64,000 nucleotides of DNA, taken from Deefgea rivuli DSM 18356. Its GTDB lineage: Bacteria > Pseudomonadota > Gammaproteobacteria > Burkholderiales > Chitinibacteraceae. Both the position numbers and the translations under genes were made by a program. Position 1 is the stretch's first letter. The number at the start of each line of letters is the position of its first letter. Location: contig NZ_JHVM01000003.1 in assembly GCF_000620145.1 (NCBI RefSeq), positions 372,001-436,000 of the forward strand. Direction: 5' to 3'. Shown here piece by piece: positions 1 through 7,951 of this stretch. The notes under the pieces were generated by a model. That model did no database searches. It was not told the origin of the DNA and saw only the letters and a list, made by a program, of their open reading frames with translations.

Positions 1-772
1 CGCTGACAATCGCTCCCCATTCCTCGCGGCAAGGGTTCAGCAAAAACAGATTCACATCGATATGCTGCGCCAGCGCGCCGAGCACATCGATATACGCGGG
101 CGGCATACCGGCAATACCAAACACGGTAATCCGCTCGGGTAGGCGATTCGGACCGCCTTCCTGCCATTGCTGAAACAGACGCACAAACATATCAGCGCGA
201 TGCGGGACGTTATTTAAGTGGGCATCAGCCGCAAAATCCGCATCGATGCTGGCACGCACTTCGCGCCACAGTGCGGCCTGCCAAGCTTCATCAGCGCCTA
301 AATCTAATAACTGCCCCGCTTCCCACGCGGCAATCCAATCGCTACGAAACACCAAATACTGATCGAACACATCGGCCAAACGCCCCGCCAGCGCCATTCG
401 CCGCTGCGCATTGCCCTCTTCCAAATACGCCGCAACAATCGGGCTGGCGTCACGCGCTGTTGAGTTTGGCAACAAGCCAAATAAACGCCACGCCAAAGGG
501 CTAGAACCATACGGCGATTCAGCCTGCAAATGCGGCATGGCGTCTTTGAGCAAAGACCAAACAAAGCTCGCTGGCAGCTGAAAATCAATCCCAGCGCAAA
601 TCCCAACTTTATCCGCCAATTTAAACCGCAACCAACGCTCCATCCCCTTGCTGGACACAATGATTTTTTCACTGGCAAACGGATCACTCAGCGCCACGCC
701 ATACAGCGCTTGCAGCAGCTCAAATAGATTTTCAAGGCGATTGGATTGGTAGATATTCAGGCGGGAGGTCAT
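1..772 (-). CDS. recC: Exodeoxyribonuclease V gamma subunit RecC, N-terminal part (cut by window edge)
   Basis: Encodes the first ~257 residues of RecC, the Chi-recognising subunit of the RecBCD helicase-nuclease that resects double-strand breaks for RecA-dependent repair. The frame opens MTSRLNIYQSNRLENLFELL, the usual RecC start (short beta strand, then the SNRL motif), followed by SKGMERWLRF, an ID(F)QLPASFVW segment and ITVFGIAGMPPAYIDVL / LFLLNPCREEWG, all typical of the RecC N-terminal helicase-like domain. The start is the ATG at 772-770. The rest of the gene lies left of the window, where recB and recD would be expected in the same direction. Family assignment is from recognised motifs, not a search. 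Confidence 0.85.
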   Translation of the reverse strand, partial: MTSRLNIYQSNRLENLFELLQALYGVALSDPFASEKIIVSSKGMERWLRFKLADKVGICAGIDFQLPASFVWSLLKDAMPHLQAESPYGSSPLAWRLFGLLPNSTARDASPIVAAYLEEGNAQRRMALAGRLADVFDQYLVFRSDWIAAWEAGQLLDLGADEAWQAALWREVRASIDADFAADAHLNNVPHRADMFVRLFQQWQEGGPNRLPERITVFGIAGMPPAYIDVLGALAQHIDVNLFLLNPCREEWGAIVS

Positions 773-900
773 GGGAAAACCGGAGTAAAAACGTGCGCCC
801 ATTCTACCCGTTTAAACTGACAAGAACCGTCACACAAGCCGCGACGGCGCACAGCTAAGCGAAAAATTTTAATTTAAACAACAAATCTTCATATAGATGA

Positions 901-949
901 GCTGTCGATTATTTTATATGCCTGCGGCGCAATATGTGGGAGCGACAGC
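901..949. repeat. Intergenic inverted repeat, possible structured RNA or operator
   Basis: GCTGTCG (901-907) is matched perfectly by CGACAGC (943-949), with a nested ATAT-GCC-tgc-GGC-gca-ATAT stem inside. It lies between recC and the DUF1631 gene, which are both on the minus strand. There is no U-tract, so it is not an obvious terminator. Function unknown. Confidence 0.35.
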
Positions 950-996
950 CTAAGTATTGTGATGCGAAATCAGTAGGGAATTTAAACACCACCCAA

Positions 997-1044
997 GGTA
1001 TATCAACGTAGCCATTTACATACGAAGTCTACACAGAAATACCC
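997..1044 (-). repeat. 3'-end palindromic element, copy 1
   Basis: Read on the minus strand it begins GGGTATTTCTGTGTAGAC, 7 nt after the DUF1631 stop codon, and closes with CGTAG...ATATACC, so the two arms pair (GGTAT/ATACC and GTAG/CTAC). It is one of about ten related elements in this window that lie just behind stop codons. Confidence 0.65.
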
Positions 1045-1051
1045 TATTATT

Positions 1052-3538
1052 TTAAACTTCCTGCTGCGCCAAATCATCTGCTGAGCGCAGCAAATCAACC
1101 ATGGCCCGATCGAACAATTGCGACTCTTCCAAAAAGCGTACTCGGTCGCGAGCAAACAAACGACGAAATGCGCGCAAGCTCAATACAGCAGGCTCGGCGT
1201 GATCGACAATGGTCAGCACAATCGCATTTTGATTTTCCTTCGTCCAACTCAATTGCGCCTGCTGCTGCGTGCCGCTGATATTGATTTCAACCGCTACGCC
1301 ATTACCCAACTGCTCGAAAAAGGCAGGATTTTCGCTGGCTTCATAAGCCATTGCTTGCGTTGGCGAATCCAAACCCAACTCGGCCTCAATAATTTGATCA
1401 ATTAAATTGAGTTTAATTTCCAGCGCGCCAATCGCCTCATCAATAAAGACCGGATTTAACGGTGCTTTGGCCTCGGCCTCACTCGCTTCCTCACTATAAG
1501 CAGCCGCCATAAATCCGCTAAATGCCTCATGAATCAAAGACAGCGGCGGCGGCGGCACATCCAATACGCCTGAGCCAGAGCGCATTGCCAAACGATGCGC
1601 ATCGACCAAATGCGTACTAAGTTCAGCAACCTGCTCAGCGCGCCAACCCAAGGTGAGCACGCCCTCGCGCAAGGTCACGACCATACTCGGAATCAAACCC
1701 AGCAACAGTCGGCATTCTTCGCGATCTACTTTAGGGGCCAAACTCCAAATCAAATCAGGAACGACCAAACGATAGCGCTGCTCTTTAGCTGGGTTTTCAC
1801 GCCCCGCCAATTCAATAGCTCGCGCCCAAGTGCCAATCAAAAAGTCCGATAGATAAGGCTCTATCGTATACGGCGACAGTGCGTCCGAAATCATCGCCGT
1901 GATTCGCGCAAAATGCAGCGTGCGTTGTTTAGCGTGATCGAGTACTTGTGCGGCGGTGCTGGCCATTTTCTCGCAGTGCGCCAATTCATTGGCGACCCAA
2001 GAATCTAGCTCGTCGAGCATTTGCGTGAACAAATCAAGGTTTTCAGTTTCGTCGGCCAAAATCACCGAAACAATGCGGCAAATCTCGGCATTGACGCGCT
2101 CAGCGCTTTCGCTATTCTGCTGCATACCCAGCGAAATCGAACCAATCCGATTCACTAACATCCGCGCAGGATGGTTCTTGCGAGCGAATAAATTGGGGTC
2201 TTGCAGCGCGATTTTCAGCACCAAAAATTGCAAACGCCCCAATTGTGCGCGTACTTCAGCCGGTACTTTGCCGTCGCGCAAAATAAACTCAAACAGCATA
2301 GCGACAACATCAATCGTCATCGATTCATCGGCATCAGCGGCGATGTCATTGAGCTGCTGGCGCTGCTCTAAAATCAAATTGCGAATTTTGCCATCACTAC
2401 TCCACATCGCCTCAGTGGAGGGTGTGGCGACCTGAAGTAGGTTTTGCACCGAATGTGCTAACGGTACGCTAACGGCACGCAATGCGTGCGGCGCGGCCTC
2501 ATCGGCAAACGGCGCATCGACAGCGCCCATTTGAGATAGGCCGTGCCCAGTGAAAAAGTGCTTCAGTGTTTGCCCGACATGCTGAACGTCTTTCAGCCAA
2601 GACGGCTTTGCTGCAGGAGCAGACGGACTAGATACCGATGCACTAGAAGCTTCATCAAGCGGAGTTAAAGCCTCTGCGCCCATCGATTGCACATAATTGA
2701 GTAACTGATCTTCAGAACGGCGAGGCAGCTCGGCCTTACTTACTGCTGCCGTATTCATCGCATAGCTTGATACTGGGTTGGGGCCAAAATGACGATCAGC
2801 ACCGCTTGATAATGACTCATCCGCAACGGGTAAAGAGTCGGTTTCTGGCAAGGCACTCAGCCGAGATAAATCAGGTTGCTTGCGTACTTTTAATTGCAAC
2901 TGCGCCGCAATGCCATTTTGCGCCAGCAAGATATTGAGCTCTTCATAAATCGGCGCGATATGCGGGCACATAGATTCGGTCATTTGCTCTAGCAAAGCCG
3001 GAATAAGCATCGTATCTCTTACAGTTTCTTCCAGCGCAGTCGCCAAAGCGCGTGAAATCACATAGGTGCGAAACGGATTCTCACGCTCTTTAATCACATC
3101 CTGCTCAAACAACAAAGCAATCCGGATATTTAAATCCCGCAGAGGCTCTTCTGCCTCTTGGCGAAACCGCACGGTAATTTGATCGATATGTAGCTCTTCT
3201 TCAAACGAAGCCGACTCAACCAAAGTCAGCCCGGCTGAGCCGATGCCATCAAAAAAGGACGGCCGAAAATTACTATACGCCGTTTGAAAACTACGATGAA
3301 CGAGCTGCTCGAGAGTACGCACCAACTGCTGCTCCAGCACCGCAGTGTGCGACATAATAAATTGGCGTGATTCCAACAAAATCCGTTGCTCAACCATCGA
3401 AGCGGCGCGATCAGCTTTGACAAATAATTGCGCGATCGCCTGCTCTAGCACCAAAGCAATTCTTTGATTAAATGCGGCCAAAAATGCACTGCGCGTCGCA
3501 ATTAATAAATCATTCCGATCCATCGTTCTTACTGCCAT
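1052..3538 (-). CDS. DUF1631 family protein
   Basis: Large soluble protein of about 828 residues resembling the DUF1631 family of beta- and gammaproteobacteria; its biochemical role is not established. It is helical and Glu/Leu-rich, without a signal peptide or membrane segments. The C-terminal third carries the family-like run LVVPDLIWSLAPK, LLGLIPSMVVTLREGV and a final DRVRFLEESQLFDRAM. Residues ~240-370 form a low-complexity Ser/Ala/Pro linker. Three starts are possible (ATG at 3586, 3538 or 3523). I chose 3538 (MAVRTMDRNDLL) because a G-rich stretch precedes it and the first 16 residues of the longer form look non-coding. It is a single gene, divergent from the ABC exporter downstream of it. 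Confidence 0.7.
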   Translation of the reverse strand: MAVRTMDRNDLLIATRSAFLAAFNQRIALVLEQAIAQLFVKADRAASMVEQRILLESRQFIMSHTAVLEQQLVRTLEQLVHRSFQTAYSNFRPSFFDGIGSAGLTLVESASFEEELHIDQITVRFRQEAEEPLRDLNIRIALLFEQDVIKERENPFRTYVISRALATALEETVRDTMLIPALLEQMTESMCPHIAPIYEELNILLAQNGIAAQLQLKVRKQPDLSRLSALPETDSLPVADESLSSGADRHFGPNPVSSYAMNTAAVSKAELPRRSEDQLLNYVQSMGAEALTPLDEASSASVSSPSAPAAKPSWLKDVQHVGQTLKHFFTGHGLSQMGAVDAPFADEAAPHALRAVSVPLAHSVQNLLQVATPSTEAMWSSDGKIRNLILEQRQQLNDIAADADESMTIDVVAMLFEFILRDGKVPAEVRAQLGRLQFLVLKIALQDPNLFARKNHPARMLVNRIGSISLGMQQNSESAERVNAEICRIVSVILADETENLDLFTQMLDELDSWVANELAHCEKMASTAAQVLDHAKQRTLHFARITAMISDALSPYTIEPYLSDFLIGTWARAIELAGRENPAKEQRYRLVVPDLIWSLAPKVDREECRLLLGLIPSMVVTLREGVLTLGWRAEQVAELSTHLVDAHRLAMRSGSGVLDVPPPPLSLIHEAFSGFMAAAYSEEASEAEAKAPLNPVFIDEAIGALEIKLNLIDQIIEAELGLDSPTQAMAYEASENPAFFEQLGNGVAVEINISGTQQQAQLSWTKENQNAIVLTIVDHAEPAVLSLRAFRRLFARDRVRFLEESQLFDRAMVDLLRSADDLAQQEV

Positions 3539-3763
3539 ATAAAGCCCCATCCGATCTTGTTTTCGATGCCGCCAATCAGCAAGCATTAATTTTTCGCGCG
3601 AATACTAACACTGAATTCTTACAAATAAACGGCTATCAATCAGTATAGCGGTATGAACGGTCGGTATTACAAGTCATTCAATCGATTCAGATATTCTGCT
3701 GTCACAGTATGCAAGGCATTCGGTACAATCGAACCCTTGCATTGGCTTTTAGGAATCCCCCAC

Positions 3764-5593
3764 GTGCTGCGTTTTTTTGAAAATCTAGTCCACCCTTACC
3801 CCAGCCAAAACGGGGAAAATCTACCCCGCCACTTCACGCAATTCATTTGGCGCTGCACCCAAGGCTTACGCCCGCTGATTTTTGGCATGATGCTGTGCAC
3901 CGCAATTATTGGTTCATTCGAAGCCATTTTATACAGCCTATTAGGGCATCTGATTGACTGGCTCAGCCACATCGAACCCAGCCAACTTTGGCAACAAGAG
4001 AAACCTAGGCTGTATTTAATTGCTGGCGTACTTTTGTTTAGCCCGATTATCGTTGGCCTGCAAACGCTACTCAAACATCAGGCACTAGCGGGCAACTTCC
4101 CGATGCTTTTGCGCTGGAATTTTCACCGCCAAATGCTGGCTCAAAGCATGAGTTTTTATCAGGATGAATTTGCCGGTCGGGTTTCGGCCAAAGTCATGCA
4201 AACAGCGCTGGCGGTACGCGAAACGGTATTTATCGTCACCGACATTATGGTGTTCGTCGCGATTTATTTTTTCACGATGCTGGCGGTTGCCGGTAGCTTT
4301 GATCTGTGGCTGCTCGCACCATTGCTCGGCTGGATGCTGCTCTACATCTTGGCAATGTGTTATTTCGTGCCCCGTTTGGGCACTGCGGCAAAAAACCAAG
4401 CCGATGCGCGCTCGCTAATGACGGGTCGGATTACTGACGCTTATACCAATATCGCCACGGTCAAATTATTTTCGCACGGCCGCCGTGAGGCTGCTTTTGC
4501 ACGTTCAGCGATGCAAGAATTCATGCACACGGTGAACGGGCAAATGCGCCTCGTTAGCCAATTTGAAGTCGTTAATCACTCACTCAGCGTTCTATTGATC
4601 TTGGCCAGCGCCGCCACGGCGCTGCATTTATGGAGTTTAGGTCAAATCACGGCAGGTGCAGTGGCGGCATCACTCGCGATGGCGCTGCGCTTAAACGGCA
4701 TGTCGCAATGGATTATGTGGGAAGTTGCTGCGTTGTTTGAGCATATAGGTACGGTGCAAGACGGTATCAATACGCTGACCACACCACATCAAGTGCTCGA
4801 TACGCCCAATGCGCCAGCCATCGAAGTTCCGCGCGGTGAAGTGCGCTTTGAACAGGTCGACTTTGGCTACGACAGCGAGCGTTTACTACTCGAAAACCTC
4901 TCACTACATATTCAAGCCGGTGAAAAAATCGGCCTTGTCGGACGCTCAGGTGCCGGCAAATCAACGATAGTGAATTTATTGCTGCGTTTTTACGATATTC
5001 AGCAGGGCCAAATTTTGATCGACGGGCAAAACATCGCCCACGTGCAGCAAGACAGCCTGCGCGCGCACATCGGCATGGTGACGCAAGACACGTCCTTGCT
5101 GCATCGCTCGGTGCGCGAAAATATTATGTACGGTCGCCCCGATGCCAGCGACGCAGACATGATCGCCGCAGCCAAACGCGCCGAAGCGCACGAATTCATT
5201 TTGAATTTAAGCGATCCTGCAGGCCGCACTGGCTACGACGCGCACGTTGGTGAGCGTGGCGTAAAACTCTCTGGCGGCCAGCGCCAACGGATTGCCATTG
5301 CGCGCGTGATGCTCAAAGACGCGCCGATTTTATTACTCGACGAAGCCACCAGCGCTCTCGATTCCGAAGTTGAAGCCGCCATCCAAACGAGCCTGTATCG
5401 CTTAATGGAAGGCAAAACCGTCGTCGCCATCGCTCACAGGCTTTCAACGATTGCGGCGATGGATAGGCTCATCGTGCTCGATCAAGGCCGAGTTGTTGAA
5501 CAAGGCAATCACCAAGAGCTACTCGAACATGGCGGCCTCTATGCAAGGCTATGGTCACATCAAAGTGGCGGTTTCTTAGGAGAAGAAGACTAA
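3764..5593 (+). CDS. ABC exporter, fused permease and ATPase (MsbA/MdlB-like)
   Basis: Half-transporter of about 609 residues. The N-terminal ~330 residues hold six predicted membrane spans (LIFGMMLCTAIIGSFEAILY, MVFVAIYFFTMLAVAG, LLLGWMLLYILAM and others). The C-terminal nucleotide-binding domain has Walker A GRSGAGKST, Q-loop MVTQDTSLLH, signature LSGGQRQRIAIAR, Walker B ILLLDEATSALD and the switch His in AHRLST. It should work as a homodimer in the inner membrane, exporting a lipid or drug; the substrate cannot be read from sequence. The open frame extends to an ATG at 3653, but the GTG at 3764 (MLRFFENLVHPYP) is preceded by AGGAA at good spacing and gives the usual length. A TACAAT box at 3723-3728 could be its -10. 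Confidence 0.85.
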   Translation: MLRFFENLVHPYPSQNGENLPRHFTQFIWRCTQGLRPLIFGMMLCTAIIGSFEAILYSLLGHLIDWLSHIEPSQLWQQEKPRLYLIAGVLLFSPIIVGLQTLLKHQALAGNFPMLLRWNFHRQMLAQSMSFYQDEFAGRVSAKVMQTALAVRETVFIVTDIMVFVAIYFFTMLAVAGSFDLWLLAPLLGWMLLYILAMCYFVPRLGTAAKNQADARSLMTGRITDAYTNIATVKLFSHGRREAAFARSAMQEFMHTVNGQMRLVSQFEVVNHSLSVLLILASAATALHLWSLGQITAGAVAASLAMALRLNGMSQWIMWEVAALFEHIGTVQDGINTLTTPHQVLDTPNAPAIEVPRGEVRFEQVDFGYDSERLLLENLSLHIQAGEKIGLVGRSGAGKSTIVNLLLRFYDIQQGQILIDGQNIAHVQQDSLRAHIGMVTQDTSLLHRSVRENIMYGRPDASDADMIAAAKRAEAHEFILNLSDPAGRTGYDAHVGERGVKLSGGQRQRIAIARVMLKDAPILLLDEATSALDSEVEAAIQTSLYRLMEGKTVVAIAHRLSTIAAMDRLIVLDQGRVVEQGNHQELLEHGGLYARLWSHQSGGFLGEED

Positions 5594-5603
5594 CAGCCGG
5601 ATC

Positions 5604-5709
5604 ACGAAAGGCACGAAGAAAAATCCAAGCGAACAATATCACCTCAATAAATTTGAGCTTAGCTTTCCTTCGTGCCCCAAGGGCATTGCCTGCTAGTCGC
5701 GTCTTTCGT
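5604..5709. repeat. Nested inverted repeat downstream of the ABC exporter
   Basis: GGCACGAAG (5611-5619) pairs with CTTCGTGCC further on, and an outer ACGAAAG pairs with CTTTCGT near 5703-5709. The segment fills the gap between the exporter and the monooxygenase gene. It resembles the CACGAAGGCACGAAG-type dispersed repeats seen in many bacterial genomes. It has no U-tract. Confidence 0.4.
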
Positions 5710-5748
5710 TAACAAACACCTTTTCAATGAAAACTTTTTGGGATCTCT

Positions 5749-6060
5749 ATGCTAGCCAACACCCCCAAACCACCCTATTACGCCGTGATTTTTACGTCGA
5801 TTCGCACTGATGTCGACGAAGGCTATGGTGCGATGGCAGAAAGAATGATCGAACTCGCACAAACTCAGCCAGGATTTTTAGGGGCAGAATCCGCGCGCCA
5901 AGCGCTTGGCATTACCGTTTCTTACTGGCAAGATTTGGACGCAATCAAAAATTGGAAAGCGCATAGCGAACATTTAATGGCACAAAAAATGGGGCGAGAT
6001 ATTTGGTACCAAGCGTTTAAAGTTCGCATCAGCAAAGTAGAGCGCGACTACGGGTTTTGA
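5749..6060 (+). CDS. Antibiotic biosynthesis monooxygenase (ABM) domain protein
   Basis: A 103-residue single-domain protein of the dimeric alpha/beta-barrel ABM fold. The pattern YYAVIFTSIRTD, MAERMIELAQTQPGFLGAESAR, ITVSYWQDLDAIKNWKAHSEHLMAQ is the family hallmark (strand, helix ending in QPGFLG, SYW strand, then the W-K-H helix). Members act as cofactor-free oxygenases, haem-degrading enzymes or proteins of unknown role; the substrate here is unknown. Its stop codon is followed after 1 nt by a palindromic element, and a DUF4442 gene follows. Confidence 0.8.
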   Translation: MLANTPKPPYYAVIFTSIRTDVDEGYGAMAERMIELAQTQPGFLGAESARQALGITVSYWQDLDAIKNWKAHSEHLMAQKMGRDIWYQAFKVRISKVERDYGF

Positions 6061-6061
6061 C

Positions 6062-6110
6062 GGGTATCTAACGCTAAGCTTTACTGATAAAAAGCGATAT
6101 CAACATACCC
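6062..6110 (+). repeat. 3'-end palindromic element, divergent copy 2
   Basis: Starts GGGTAT 1 nt after the stop of the ABM gene and ends ATACCC, with an internal GCTTT/AAAGC pair. The arms are diverged from the consensus, but the position directly behind a stop codon and the terminal GGGTAT/ATACCC match the other copies. Confidence 0.45.
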
Positions 6111-6121
6111 ACCGAGGAACC

Positions 6122-6664
6122 ATGTCGCCTTTATTTCGTAAAATGGTATTTGCCATTCTCGCCCGCCCCAAATTGGCAACGGCTTTACTCAAAGTTGGTT
6201 TTAACTTATACCCTGCAATCCGTCGCACCGGTTGCCGCGTGAGCCAAATTTCTGCCGATTTACGCCAAATCACCGTCAAACTGCCACTCAATTGGAAAAC
6301 TCGCAATCTGAATGGCAGTCTATTTGGCGGCAGCATGTTTGCGGCGACTGATCCGTTTTATATGTGCATGCTGTATTTTAATTTGGGCGACGATTATGTC
6401 GTTTGGGATAAAGGCGGCACGATCCATTTCAAACGCCCAGCGCTGGGCACGCTCACCGCGCAGTTCAATCTCGACGATGCCGAACTCACTGAAATCCACG
6501 AACTTTTGGCGATCACGCCAGAAATCACGCGCACTTATCCAGTACAACTGATTAACGCCAAAGGCGATGTGTGTGCCGAAGTCGAGCGGTTGGTCTATAT
6601 CGCGCATCAATCAGTCTACGCCGAAAAACAAGCAAAACGTAAAGCGCAATTGAACACGCATTGA
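6122..6664 (+). CDS. DUF4442 hotdog-fold protein (thioesterase-like)
   Basis: A 180-residue protein related to the DUF4442 branch of the hotdog superfamily (PaaI/YiiD-like thioesterases). Visible features are the N-terminal helix RKMVFAILARPKLATALL, the segment LNWKTRNLNGSLFGGSMFAATDPF that corresponds to the central hotdog helix with its N-x-x-G-S-x-F-G-G pattern, and a strand-rich C-terminal half (GTIHFKRPALGTLTAQF). Substrate unknown; an acyl-CoA thioesterase is the usual guess. The ATG at 6122 is preceded by GAGGAAC, a good ribosome site. Confidence 0.75.
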   Translation: MSPLFRKMVFAILARPKLATALLKVGFNLYPAIRRTGCRVSQISADLRQITVKLPLNWKTRNLNGSLFGGSMFAATDPFYMCMLYFNLGDDYVVWDKGGTIHFKRPALGTLTAQFNLDDAELTEIHELLAITPEITRTYPVQLINAKGDVCAEVERLVYIAHQSVYAEKQAKRKAQLNTH

Positions 6665-6737
6665 CGCAAAACTGAAATCACGTGCAATAATTAATATCCA
6701 CTTCAATGAATACCCACTTCTACAGCGAGGTCAGCAC

Positions 6738-7364
6738 ATGTTTGGTAAATTAGCAGCGGATGCATTAGGGCTCAGCGATATTGGTTCGGTCGTTAAACCC
6801 GCCGATTATGACAAAGTCGATAGCGATGATTATGTGTTTCACGAAGACAATGAAAAAATCTTTTTCCTGATTAAATCCAAAACGGACGAATACTGCTTTA
6901 CCAATAAAGCGCTGATTCATTTGGATGGCACTAGCGCAATGAGCAAAAAACGCATGCTCTATCGCTACAGCTATCACGCCTACCCGATTACCGATGTGCA
7001 TCTCGAAACCGCGGGCACTGTGGATATGGACGTGGAAATTAAATTTGTCTTTGGCAACAAAGCTTTTTCAATCGACGTGCATAAAAAGCATCTTGAAGAA
7101 CTAAAAGACCTATACAAATCGCTGATGAAAATCGCCGAAACCATGCATGAAAATGAAGTCGCGCATGACAATGCTAAAGCGAGCCTACAACTCGCAGCGA
7201 CAACGCTAGGCCGTGGTCAAGTCGGCGGCACGCCTGTCGTCGAAGCATTTAAAGAAATCAACCAAAGCGCGTTTAGCTGGCTCTCTGCCGCGCAGCAAAA
7301 ATACGTGGTCAAAGATTTTGGCTTTGTATTTGAGCGCTATATCAATACCGGCACTGCCGAATAA
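6738..7364 (+). CDS. YvbH-like PH domain protein
   Basis: A 208-residue cytosolic protein whose first ~135 residues form a bacterial pleckstrin-homology domain of the YvbH type. It opens MFGKLAADALGLSDIG and continues with DYVFHEDNEKIFFLIKSKTDEYCFTN, MSKKRMLYRY and ETAGTVDMDVEIKF, which I recognise from Bacillus YvbH and its relatives. The C-terminal ~70 residues are helical with no recognised motif. Function is unknown; PH domains of this sort are thought to mediate protein or membrane contacts. It sits alone between short intergenic gaps and ends in a clear terminator. Confidence 0.8.
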   Translation: MFGKLAADALGLSDIGSVVKPADYDKVDSDDYVFHEDNEKIFFLIKSKTDEYCFTNKALIHLDGTSAMSKKRMLYRYSYHAYPITDVHLETAGTVDMDVEIKFVFGNKAFSIDVHKKHLEELKDLYKSLMKIAETMHENEVAHDNAKASLQLAATTLGRGQVGGTPVVEAFKEINQSAFSWLSAAQQKYVVKDFGFVFERYINTGTAE

Positions 7365-7372
7365 GGCCAGCA

Positions 7373-7397
7373 AGCCGCCGAGTCTGGCGGCTTTTTT
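7373..7397 (+). terminator. Rho-independent terminator of the PH-domain gene
   Basis: AGCCGCC / GGCGGCT stem with a 6-nt loop followed by TTTTTT, 9 nt after the PH-domain gene stop. Confidence 0.85.
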
Positions 7398-7412
7398 CTC
7401 TACAGGGTAAAC

Positions 7413-7892
7413 ATGCAAATTCGTCCAAGCCAAACTACTGATTGGCGTACTTTAAAAACAGTTCGACTTGCTGCATTGCAAGATAGCCCTCGCGCCTACG
7501 GCCAAAGCTACGTTGAAGCCGCAACACTCAACGACGAAGATTGGCAAGACCTTGCAACGCCAGGTCAAAACCCAGAGTTTACATTTGCATTTGATGGTGA
7601 AAATGTCGTCGGTTTAATCGGCTATGTCATTCCGAGCGCTGAATTTAATGTCATCGCAATGTGGGTCGCGCCGACGCATCGTCAACGCACAATTGGCACA
7701 AAATTACTTGCGGCACTAAAAAAACGCGCCCAAACACTCGGCCACAGCACAATGGCGCTCATGGTTTCGCCCGAGAATCATGCGGCGGTTCAACTTTACC
7801 GACAAAGTGGCTTTGAATTTATCAATCACCATGAAGCATTAACTAGCTTTCCCGAAGTACAAATACAGAAAATGACGCTCACACTCAACTAA
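7413..7892 (+). CDS. GNAT family N-acetyltransferase
   Basis: A 159-residue GCN5-related acetyltransferase that moves an acetyl group from acetyl-CoA to an amine. The four GNAT motifs can be followed: N-terminal QIRPSQTTDWRTLKTVRLAAL, central strand VVGLIGYVIP, beta-4 FNVIAMWVAPTHRQRTIGTKLL (acetyl-CoA loop, with the usual R/Q-x-x-G-x-G/A replaced by RQRTIG), and MALMVSPENHAAVQLYRQSGFEF near the end. The acceptor is unknown. It starts just after the terminator of the upstream gene, so it probably has its own promoter. Confidence 0.85.
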   Translation: MQIRPSQTTDWRTLKTVRLAALQDSPRAYGQSYVEAATLNDEDWQDLATPGQNPEFTFAFDGENVVGLIGYVIPSAEFNVIAMWVAPTHRQRTIGTKLLAALKKRAQTLGHSTMALMVSPENHAAVQLYRQSGFEFINHHEALTSFPEVQIQKMTLTLN

Positions 7893-7951
7893 ATCACCAG
7901 CGCGTCATTAAAGCTCAGCATACTCATTCGCATTTCCAGCAGGTTTAGTTT

